From: Bacillota bacterium
GTDB taxonomy: Bacteria > Bacillota > Desulfotomaculia > Desulfotomaculales > Desulfallaceae
Length of the DNA: 6,342 bases
Assembly: GCA_023439185.1 (NCBI GenBank)
Contig: JAEXOR010000006.1
Coordinates: 1-6,342, forward strand
Direction: 5' to 3'
A program made the position numbers and the translations under genes. The notes beneath the pieces were generated by a model. That model made no database searches and had not been told where the DNA came from. It saw nothing but the letters and a program-made list of their open reading frames with translations. This document shows positions 1 through 3,415 of the stretch, one piece after another. How positions within the stretch are numbered: position 1 is the first letter of the stretch; each line of letters opens with the position of its first letter.

Positions 1-181
1 TGCTTGGCTTCGGCGGCCGGGGAACATCTTCTTTCATAAGCAGTTTTTGATCTTGTTCTTCTAATTTGCGCCGCACAGTCTCCATGGCTTCCAGCAAAAC
101 GCGGCAATCCAGTTGATCAGCTGGTACGCGAATAGGGTCTTCGATTATCAGAATAAGATCGTTCTGCCTTTTTCTTGGCAT
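1..181 (-). CDS. Small hypothetical phage protein, 3' end beyond the window edge
   Basis: The reading frame starts at ATG 181-179 and is still open at base 1, so 60 residues are visible and the C-terminus is missing. It begins MPRKRQNDLILIIEDPIRV, then has an Asp/Leu-rich, probably helical stretch with many Glu, Lys and Arg (about residues 23-50), and a Pro/Lys-rich run at the edge. I recognise no catalytic motif, membrane segment or signal peptide. The start is supported by an AAGGGAG Shine-Dalgarno site 7 bases upstream. The gene follows the helix-turn-helix gene by 13 bases, so the two are almost certainly co-transcribed. The function is unknown. A small coiled or helical accessory phage protein is the most that can be inferred. 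Confidence 0.75.
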   Translation of the reverse strand, partial: MPRKRQNDLILIIEDPIRVPADQLDCRVLLEAMETVRRKLEEQDQKLLMKEDVPRPPKPS

Positions 182-194
182 CGTTGCGCTCCCT

Positions 195-434
195 TCAATA
201 AGAATTTGCATTTTTCTGCTCTTTCTCCCGCTTGCGGGATTCAATCCAGTCGAGGAAGTCATGCTTCACTACCCGCCTTGACAAGCCAATCTCAAAGTTA
301 GGGATGCCGCCTGCTGCCGGGCTAAGCTGAAACAATTCGTACACTCGCCGCCTACAGATACCCACATAGTCTGATATATGCTGTGCCGTCAGCACTTCGG
401 GCAGCGTTTCCGCTGTGTAGGTTTTTTTAGCCAT
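195..434 (-). CDS. Excisionase/MerR-like helix-turn-helix DNA-binding protein
   Basis: This 79-residue protein looks like the HTH_17/excisionase-type winged-helix family found in phage and conjugative-element modules. Seen: a lysine-rich start, then LPEVLTAQHISDYVGICRRR (residues 11-30), which fits the 'leucine-T-x-x-x-ISDYVG' helix-turn-helix opening followed by the recognition helix (RRRVYELFQ, 28-36). Next comes a loop with GGIPNFEIG and then RRVVKHDFLDWIESRKREKEQ, which matches the usual 'R.V...DF..W......' end of the family. The length is normal for it. The start at ATG 434-432 has an excellent site, GGAGGTGA, 5 to 6 bases upstream. Family members serve as recombination directionality factors or as small regulators; which applies here cannot be decided, because no integrase is visible. 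A 9-bp-stem hairpin (464-495) sits just upstream of its ribosome binding site. Confidence 0.85.
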   Translation of the reverse strand: MAKKTYTAETLPEVLTAQHISDYVGICRRRVYELFQLSPAAGGIPNFEIGLSRRVVKHDFLDWIESRKREKEQKNANSY

Positions 435-463
435 GTTTTCACCTCCCTCCGTAAATAACTAAT

Positions 464-495
464 GGCCCCGCTTCTAAATTGCATAGAGCGGGGCC
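464..495 (-). terminator. Strong hairpin between two operon genes: weak terminator or attenuator
   Basis: GGCCCCGCT (464-472) and AGCGGGGCC (487-495) form a perfect 9-bp, G+C-rich stem. With one bulged A, CTA/TAG can add three more pairs inside the loop. Read leftward, the hairpin is followed by ATTAGTTATTT, which is T-rich but not a proper T-run, and then directly by the Shine-Dalgarno site of the helix-turn-helix gene. A partial terminator or attenuator that lowers expression of the last two genes is plausible. An RNA-stabilising or processing stem is an alternative. The stem itself is certain from the sequence; its function is inferred. Confidence 0.6.
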
Positions 496-584
496 AAGGT
501 TTGAGTGTTACTCTTTATTTATCGGCTAACTACCTGGTTAAGTGAAGGTTATTGTTTTTCATTATTCGGACAATAGATGGGTTT

Positions 585-932
585 TCATCCCAACTCCGCG
601 CTTGTTGCTAATTTGTCCGCGTCTATGTTGCATATTTCACCAATTTCCCTTTGGATCTCTTGTAGTATTTCAACAATCCCTATAGCCGCATCTTTCTTGG
701 TATAAAGACTATCATTTGTCAGGCTCAGCACCACACTATATAAATCATTGTGCAAATTCATTAGAAGCCACATACTGTCCGCCTTGTTCAATTCATTGCG
801 TAGGCTTACTTTTTCCTCTTTAAAGGACCTAAAGACTTTTTTCAAAGCAATTTCCTCCTTACTCAAGCGGTTAATTTGTTGACGAGGCAATCCCCAGCGA
901 CGGAAAGCATTATGAGCGTAAAGGCATTTCAT
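585..932 (-). CDS. Hypothetical helical protein, 115 residues
   Basis: I do not recognise this gene. The protein is mostly charged and probably alpha-helical. It has a basic N-terminal third (residues 1-40, including FRRWGLPRQQINRLSKEE), a middle hydrophobic helix around MWLLMNLHNDLYSVVLSL (54-71), and an acidic C-terminal helix with IVEILQEIQREIGEICNIDA (86-105). The middle hydrophobic stretch contains Asn, His and Asp, so it is more likely a packed helix than a membrane span. No cysteine clusters or catalytic signatures are visible. The start at ATG 932-930 has AAAAGGGGG 8 bases upstream, overlapping the stop of the preceding gene 15 bases away, which points to translational coupling within the operon. 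It is the last gene before the 464-495 hairpin. Confidence 0.75.
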   Translation of the reverse strand: MKCLYAHNAFRRWGLPRQQINRLSKEEIALKKVFRSFKEEKVSLRNELNKADSMWLLMNLHNDLYSVVLSLTNDSLYTKKDAAIGIVEILQEIQREIGEICNIDADKLATSAELG

Positions 933-947
933 TGGTCAATCCCCCTT

Positions 948-1220
948 TTAATTACTCAGGCCAAGCTCCTGCCGTAACTGGGCACCCTCTTTCATGCCCC
1001 GCCGGTAGGCGTAATATACCATAGCTTTCTCAATCCCGCATACCGCGTCCTCAATTTCACGGATCAGTTCTTTTGCGCCTTGTCCCTGAATCCTCTTTAA
1101 AAGCTTAGCGAATTCGGCATAACTTCTGTGATATTCCGCATCACCGCCGATTGTTTCGTGAATCACATCGGCGCGGTCGCAGGTAAATTCGGCAAAGCTC
1201 TCCGGTAATGTTTTGGGCAT
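948..1220 (-). CDS. Hypothetical small helical phage protein, 90 residues
   Basis: I cannot assign this protein to a named family. It is helical and charged. The C-terminal part, KAMVYYAYRRGMKEGAQLRQ (residues 65-84) followed by ELGLSN, has the pattern 'Y-x2-G-(M/F)-K-x-G-x2-L', which I know from several short Clostridia phage proteins, DUF6809-like ones among them; this is a resemblance, not an assignment. The N-terminal part begins MPKTLPESFAEFTCDRADVI. There is no signal peptide, membrane segment or catalytic motif. The start at ATG 1220-1218 is well fixed by GGGGAGGT six bases upstream. It lies 14 bases after the cysteine-rich gene (stop at 1235) and 15 bases before the next gene, so it is mid-operon. 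Confidence 0.8.
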   Translation of the reverse strand: MPKTLPESFAEFTCDRADVIHETIGGDAEYHRSYAEFAKLLKRIQGQGAKELIREIEDAVCGIEKAMVYYAYRRGMKEGAQLRQELGLSN

Positions 1221-1234
1221 CCTGATACCTCCCC

Positions 1235-1465
1235 TTAACCGACTAATTTGTTTGGGCAGTTATTCCGGGTGCAACCGCTTTCTTTGCCCAGGCAGCACAG
1301 CTTATTACTGCAGGGTCTATTCTGTTGTTCTGGGCAATCTTTAGAATTCACCAACACCAGACCCTCGGGTTCCCAGCACTCGACAGACTTGATGTGCCTT
1401 GAATTAAAATGCTCGTACCGAACATATTTAACCCCTTTGGGTAATCTTACGCAACATTTACCCAT
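1235..1465 (-). CDS. Cysteine-rich small protein B (CCLG motif), 76 residues
   Basis: The frame is open further upstream to 1534, but the start chosen is ATG 1465-1463. AGGGAGGAA (1473-1481) precedes it at proper spacing, and the longer version would lie deep inside the upstream gene. The protein has nine cysteines (C4, C5, C30, C44, C52, C57, C58, C65, C70). Residues 1-42 look like a small beta-rich domain (VRLPKGVKYVRYEHF, EGLVLVNSK). Residues 44-70 form a compact cluster, C-x7-C-x4-CCLG-x4-C-x4-C, which fits zinc or iron-sulfur binding, or a disulfide-rich fold if exported. No signal peptide is present, so a cytoplasmic metal-binding protein is favoured. The start overlaps the end of the upstream gene by 8 bases, and both genes share the RPC...CCLG...C...C pattern. 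The biological role is unknown. Confidence 0.75.
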   Translation of the reverse strand: MGKCCVRLPKGVKYVRYEHFNSRHIKSVECWEPEGLVLVNSKDCPEQQNRPCSNKLCCLGKESGCTRNNCPNKLVG

Positions 1466-1685
1466 TATTAGATTCCTCCCTAAGTTTCTTCTGAAAGTCT
1501 TTGCTATCATTGCTACACTTATGGGGGCAATCAACGGCCCCCAGGCAGCAGGGCGATTCTTTGCTTTTCATCTTGCATGGCCTCTCAAAGTTCACACAAA
1601 AACAAGAATTAATAATCAGAAAATCTTTGGGCTTTTTCAAAACAACATCTAAAACATCACTTGGCAGATGGTCAAAGTTTGGCAT
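1458..1685 (-). CDS. Cysteine-rich small protein A (CCLG motif), 75 residues
   Basis: The first visible gene of the leftward operon. The start ATG 1685-1683 (MPNFDHLP) is preferred over ATG 1721-1719 because GGGGGTG lies just upstream of it (1690-1696), whereas the longer version has only AGGG three bases from its ATG. The N-terminal half (residues 8-30) is hydrophobic with lysines (VLDVVLKKPKDFLIINSCFC). The middle holds the cysteines C28, C30, C37, C46, C47, C53 and C57, and the tail is a charged helix. The spacing C-x6-C-x8-CCLG-x3-C-x3-C parallels that of the next gene, which suggests an old duplication or a shared metal-binding fold. No signal peptide or known enzyme motif is seen. It overlaps the next gene by 8 bases. 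Confidence 0.65.
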   Translation of the reverse strand: MPNFDHLPSDVLDVVLKKPKDFLIINSCFCVNFERPCKMKSKESPCCLGAVDCPHKCSNDSKDFQKKLREESNNG

Positions 1686-1750
1686 TTTGCACCCCCGGTA
1701 GTATAAATTATGCTCCTGCATTTTCCCTGCGGGTGGGGTTTCTGGTGTGT

Positions 1751-1774
1751 GCCGTTCCTTGGCCGGGGAACGGC
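1751..1774 (-). repeat. Leader hairpin, perfect 8-bp stem
   Basis: GCCGTTCC (1751-1758) and GGAACGGC (1767-1774) are perfect inverted repeats around an 8-base loop that itself contains GGCC. No T-run follows in either direction, so this is not an ordinary intrinsic terminator. It would lie in the 5' leader of the leftward operon, about 140 bases after the predicted start point. Confidence 0.6.
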
Positions 1775-1780
1775 TGCGCT

Positions 1781-1790
1781 ATGCCGGCAT
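1781..1790. repeat. Perfect 10-bp palindrome ATGCCGGCAT
   Basis: The ten bases read identically on both strands and lie 7 bases from the leader hairpin. The palindrome may be a protein-binding site or part of the leader's folding, but so short a palindrome can also arise by chance. Confidence 0.3.
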
Positions 1791-1897
1791 ATTGTGGCTT
1801 CAATGGTTTTGGTTAGTTTTTCGCCCCGCCGGAACCGTTCAGGTCCCATACTCCTACCGGCCGGGCAGCACCTTTGACGGGTGTGCATCCCTGTAAA

Positions 1898-1934
1898 CTA
1901 CAACTTATTAAAGATATTCTATTACATGTTGTAG
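1898..1934. promoter_or_regulatory. Candidate operator: inverted CTACAAC half-sites over the leftward promoter
   Basis: CTACAAC (1898-1904) and GTTGTAG (1928-1934) are perfect inverted 7-mers; allowing two mismatches the match grows to 10 of 12 bases. Their centres are 30 bases apart, close to three helical turns, so they lie on one face of the DNA. The right copy sits in the spacer of the leftward promoter, and also completes an imperfect 16-bp palindrome, CTATTACATGTTGTAG (1919-1934), that overlaps its -10 box. The left copy falls just after the predicted start point. Binding here would block leftward transcription. The neighbouring Cro/CI-type protein is the obvious candidate ligand; this link is inferred. 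Confidence 0.5.
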
Positions 1935-1944
1935 TCTATGTCAA
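1916..1944 (-). promoter_or_regulatory. Leftward sigma-A promoter of the early operon
   Basis: On the minus strand the -35 box TTGACA (1944-1939) is a perfect consensus match. The spacer is exactly 17 bases, and the -10 box TAGAAT (1921-1916) matches TATAAT at five of six positions. Transcription should start near 1909 and read into the cysteine-rich genes. It is back to back with the rightward promoter of the regulator. Confidence 0.75.
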
Positions 1945-1950
1945 TACCAT

Positions 1951-1960
1951 ATTATATAAT
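1951..1960. promoter_or_regulatory. Perfect palindrome ATTATATAAT between the two -35 boxes
   Basis: A perfect 10-bp palindrome lies almost exactly midway between the -35 boxes of the divergent promoters (1939-1944 and 1965-1970), inside an A+T-rich 20-base stretch. It could be a shared operator, or simply serve as an UP element for both promoters. In A+T-rich DNA a chance palindrome is also possible. Confidence 0.35.
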
Positions 1961-1964
1961 TTCT

Positions 1965-1993
1965 TTGACTTTATGTAGAATTTATACTATAGT
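1965..1993 (+). promoter_or_regulatory. Rightward sigma-A promoter of the small regulator
   Basis: TTGACT (1965-1970), a 17-base spacer and TATAGT (1988-1993) match the sigma-A consensus at five of six positions in each box. The start point is predicted near base 2000. That leaves a short leader with the Shine-Dalgarno site at 2002-2008, and argues against the upstream ATG codons at 1994 and 2000 being used. Confidence 0.75.
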
Positions 1994-2001
1994 ATGTATA
2001 T

Positions 2002-2008
2002 GGAGGTG
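2002..2008 (+). promoter_or_regulatory. Shine-Dalgarno site that fixes the GTG start of the regulator
   Basis: GGAGGTG followed by the 6-base spacer TGCAAA leads to GTG 2015-2017. The two in-frame ATG codons at 1994 and 2000 lie at or before this site and at the predicted transcription start, so they are very unlikely to be initiation codons. Confidence 0.8.
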
Positions 2009-2014
2009 TGCAAA

Positions 2015-2224
2015 GTGGCTTTCTCTTTTAATCCGCTATGGAAAATACTAATCGACGAGGGTATGACCAAGGAGCAATTGAGGGTGGCGTTAAAGTTATC
2101 ACCGTCAACTATTGCGAAAATGGGTAAGGGTGAAAATATCTCCATGGAAGTGTTGGAGAAAATCTGCAGGTATTTAAACGTCCAGCCTGGGGATCTGCTG
2201 GAATACGTCCCCGACAAAGAATAA
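2015..2224 (+). CDS. Small Cro/CI-type helix-turn-helix regulator, 69 residues
   Basis: A compact single-domain regulator of the XRE superfamily, of the short Cro/YozG-like type (HTH_26-like). Residues 1-13 (MAFSFNPLWKILI) form the first helix. MTKEQLRVALKLSPSTIAKM (17-36) is the helix-turn-helix, with 'T-K-x-x-L' in helix 2 and 'S-x-x-T-I-A-K' in recognition helix 3. ENISMEVLEKICRYLNVQPG (41-60) and DLLEYVP complete the five-helix fold with the family's typical 'L-x-x-I-C-x-x-L-N-x-x-x-G-D-L-L-E' end. There is no C-terminal oligomerisation or protease domain, so it is not a LexA-like CI repressor. It diverges from the leftward operon, has its own promoter and is followed at once by a terminator. 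It probably binds the inverted repeats at 1898-1960 and controls early phage transcription. Confidence 0.88.
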   Translation: MAFSFNPLWKILIDEGMTKEQLRVALKLSPSTIAKMGKGENISMEVLEKICRYLNVQPGDLLEYVPDKE

Positions 2225-2251
2225 AACCCGGTTGCCCGGGTTATTTTTTTT
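2225..2251 (+). terminator. Intrinsic terminator after the regulator gene
   Basis: AACCCGG (2225-2231), loop TTGC and CCGGGTT (2236-2242) form a perfect 7-bp stem, followed by A and eight T residues (2244-2251). It begins directly after the stop codon, so the regulator is a single-gene transcript. Confidence 0.9.
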
Positions 2252-2335
2252 AACCCTTAACGTGGAAGCACATAGCCAATTTGCGGAGCATTGTCGGCGG
2301 TTGTATGAAGGTTTTTTGAAAGCATTCGACTGATT

Positions 2336-2362
2336 TTGACAAAGTAATACCCTCCCTATGAT
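2336..2362 (+). promoter_or_regulatory. Probable promoter of the lipoprotein/membrane-protein unit
   Basis: A perfect TTGACA (2336-2341) is followed after 15 bases by TATGAT (2357-2362), which matches TATAAT at five of six positions. The spacer is two bases short of the optimum. A second -10-like box, TACAAT (2364-2369), lies 22 bases from the -35 and is too far. The terminator upstream at 2225-2251 means the two-gene unit needs a promoter here. Confidence 0.55.
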
Positions 2363-2395
2363 GTACAATTGAACAAATTTTCAGAATTAGGGAGG
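2351..2395 (+). repeat. Inverted repeat pairing promoter DNA with the ribosome binding site
   Basis: CCTCCCTA (2351-2358) is the perfect complement of TAGGGAGG (2388-2395), the Shine-Dalgarno region of the lipoprotein gene. The left arm overlaps the predicted -10 box. It would therefore be in an RNA only if transcription began further upstream, in which case it could mask the ribosome binding site. As DNA it could be an operator. Eight bases can also match by chance. Confidence 0.35.
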
Positions 2396-2402
2396 AATAA
2401 AA

Positions 2403-2828
2403 ATGCATAAGAAAAAGGTCACACTGTTACTGATTATTCTTCTGCTTATCATGTCTGGATGCCAGCAGTCAACCACTAACAGCACTGATAATGTTAATCC
2501 GCCGCCTCAACAGCAATCCAACAGCCAAGAGCAACTCCAAACCACCGCGCAGCCCGCAGAACCAGAGAATAAAGCCGAACAGAGCACGACTAAAGAACAA
2601 AATACGGAACAAGCCCAACAGTCTGTTGAACAGCCAGTGAAACAGCCTCAACCTCAACCCCAATCCCAAAATCAGTTTGTTGGTAGTTCGCAAAGTGATA
2701 AGTACCACTACCCTAGCTGTCAATCGGCCAAGAGAATTAAACCAGAAAATGAGGTCTGGTTTTCATCGGCTGAGGATGCCCAATCACATGGTTATGTAGC
2801 TTGCAAGGTCTGCAAGCCGCCACAATAA
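2403..2828 (+). CDS. Lipoprotein with Gln/Pro-rich linker and Ada-like zinc-binding module
   Basis: This 141-residue protein is exported and lipid-anchored. Residues 1-20 are a type II signal peptide: KKK, a hydrophobic core LLLIILLLI, and lipobox M-S-G-C with Cys20 as the lipidated residue. Residues 21-90 are a low-complexity Gln/Pro/Ser/Thr/Glu linker that would span the cell wall. Residues 92-140 (FVGSSQSDKYHYPSCQSAKR onward) match the Ada metal-binding fold seen at the C-terminus of many secreted Bacillota proteins: 'Y-H-Y-P-S-C', then 'VWFSSAEDAQSHGY', then 'C-K-V-C-K-P'. The predicted zinc ligands are His102, Cys106, Cys134 and Cys137. The first ligand, the methyl-accepting Cys38 in E. 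coli Ada, is His here, so DNA repair is excluded. The start has AGGGAGGA upstream. Its role at the surface is unknown; it is co-transcribed with the membrane protein that follows. Confidence 0.88.
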   Translation: MHKKKVTLLLIILLLIMSGCQQSTTNSTDNVNPPPQQQSNSQEQLQTTAQPAEPENKAEQSTTKEQNTEQAQQSVEQPVKQPQPQPQSQNQFVGSSQSDKYHYPSCQSAKRIKPENEVWFSSAEDAQSHGYVACKVCKPPQ

Positions 2829-2844
2829 AGGGGTTGGCTTTATT

Positions 2845-3162
2845 ATGGATGAACAACCTCAAAACACCCTGGAGCAATTCAAACCATTCAAGAAAGAATT
2901 TCAGATTTACAGATTGTTAATTGGCTTGCTATTTTGCATCAATATCTTTTTAGCCGTGGTAACCAATAATCTATATACGGCAAACCAAGACATGAAAGAG
3001 CAATTAGACAAACACGGAGAAGTTATTAATGCTCTTGGTAAGTATCATGATAAATTGGACTCACGTTTGGATGATGCAGAATACAGCATATATGACATAG
3101 ATCAAAGAACAAGCAATAACGAAGATATGATTGATGAGCTAATGTGGTATGTTGGGTATTAA
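2845..3162 (+). CDS. Small single-pass membrane protein with coiled-coil tail, 105 residues
   Basis: I do not recognise a named family. Residues 1-20 are polar with several lysines, residues about 22-40 (IYRLLIGLLFCINIFLAVV) are a clear membrane helix, and residues 46-95 are strongly charged with heptad-like leucine/isoleucine spacing (MKEQLDKHGEVINALGKYHD and onward), suggesting a coiled coil. By the positive-inside rule the N-terminus is cytoplasmic and the coiled coil is outside. It starts 16 bases after the lipoprotein gene. AAAGGGG (2827-2833) begins in that gene's stop codon region and lies 11 bases from the ATG, a rather long spacing. Both products would sit at the outer face of the membrane, so they may act together. 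The gene is A+T-rich: two 60-base stretches counted by hand (2881-2940 and 3001-3060) are about 30 and 33% G+C, which hints at a separate origin from the phage genes. Confidence 0.8.
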   Translation: MDEQPQNTLEQFKPFKKEFQIYRLLIGLLFCINIFLAVVTNNLYTANQDMKEQLDKHGEVINALGKYHDKLDSRLDDAEYSIYDIDQRTSNNEDMIDELMWYVGY

Positions 3163-3186
3163 AAAAAGGGAGGCGCAAAGCCTCCC
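3161..3186. terminator. Convergent terminator hairpin, best oriented for leftward transcripts
   Basis: GGGAGGC (3168-3174), loop GCAAA and GCCTCCC (3180-3186) form a perfect 7-bp stem. Read leftward it is followed by seven T residues (3167-3161), an ideal intrinsic terminator. Read rightward it follows an A-run and ends in CTACTTAGTT, so it would be a weaker terminator for the lipoprotein/membrane-protein unit. It probably serves both directions. Confidence 0.8.
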
Positions 3187-3339
3187 CTACTTAGTTACTG
3201 CCTTCTTTCCCTGCACCTGCCGGGCCATATTCACCATCAGCATATCAAGGCGTTCTGTCTCCGCCTTTTTCCGCTCCGGTGTCATGGTCTTGCTGTACCG
3301 TTAAGGCCGGTACGTTATGGCGAATTCACCAAGAGGCAT
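3187..3339 (-). pseudogene. Decayed leftward reading frame between two terminators
   Basis: A leftward frame runs from ATG 3339 to a TAA at 3301-3303, after only 12 codons (MPLGEFAITYRP). In the same frame it continues past that stop through RYSKTMTPERKKAETERLDM and on to TAG 3187-3189. The second part, which has its own ATG at 3285 and would give 32 residues, is charged, helical and looks like the natural C-terminus of a phage protein. Neither ATG has a ribosome binding site. The leftward terminator just upstream (3362-3402) cuts it off from the large gene, and another terminator (3161-3186) ends it. The likeliest reading is the 3' remnant of a lost or truncated gene, left by the event that placed the rightward unit here. 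It could also be chance open sequence. Confidence 0.4.
3295..3313. repeat. Short inverted repeat GTACCG / CGGTAC
   Basis: Perfect 6-bp arms at 3295-3300 and 3308-3313 flank a 7-base loop. It spans the in-frame stop of the decayed reading frame. No T-run follows. It may be a rearrangement scar or a chance repeat. Confidence 0.25.
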
Positions 3340-3361
3340 AAACGAATTTCTTGAGAAGCCC

Positions 3362-3402
3362 AAAAAATAAAAAAGCCGGGGCAGTATAAAACCACCCCAG
3401 GC
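3362..3402 (-). terminator. Intrinsic terminator of the large leftward gene
   Basis: Read leftward from the stop codon at 3416, GCC-T-GGGG (3402-3395) pairs with CCCCGGC (3381-3375), leaving one bulged base and a 13-base loop. A long T-rich run (3374-3362: six T, one A, six T) follows. This marks the end of the large gene's transcript. Confidence 0.82.
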
Positions 3403-3415
3403 CACCCCCGCAATA

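Larger units (their letters stand above)
1686..1909 (-). other. Long leader of the leftward operon with strong secondary structure
   Basis: From the predicted leftward start point (about 1909) to the first supported start codon (1685) there are roughly 220 bases with no well-supported gene. The stretch is G+C-rich and structured: an 8-bp hairpin at 1751-1774 and a perfect 10-bp palindrome at 1781-1790. Frames are open through much of it on the minus strand, including one from ATG 1888 to 1649, but none has a correctly spaced ribosome binding site. It may be a regulatory leader, a small RNA, or an unrecognised small gene. The sequence does not decide between them. Confidence 0.4.

Noticed and set aside
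1466..1534. Longer N-terminus for cysteine-rich protein B
   Set aside because: The extra 23 codons lie within the upstream gene and have no ribosome binding site, while ATG 1465 has an excellent one.
1248..1701. Rightward frames of 134 and 66 codons opposite the cysteine-rich genes
   Set aside because: They are mirror frames of genes with strong ribosome binding sites, lack such sites themselves and have no recognisable features.
1649..1888. Leftward frame of 79 codons in the operon leader, with an alternative ATG at about 1851
   Set aside because: Neither start has a usable ribosome binding site (AGGAG lies one base from the second ATG). The composition is Arg/Pro/His-rich, as expected from structured G+C-rich DNA, and the frame overlaps the first cysteine-rich gene. 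Kept only as a possibility within the leader entry.
2464..2690. CAG/CAA-rich stretch considered as a DNA repeat
   Set aside because: The codons for Gln and Pro vary without a constant unit, so this is a low-complexity protein linker and not a tandem DNA repeat.
2469..2723. Leftward frame rich in Leu/Arg opposite the lipoprotein linker
   Set aside because: It is the antisense of the Gln/Pro-rich linker, which automatically yields Leu/Arg-rich sequence.
3318..3371. Rightward 17-codon frame starting MANSPRGINEFLEKPKK
   Set aside because: It has no proper ribosome binding site, lies after a terminator hairpin and is too short to judge; probably chance.
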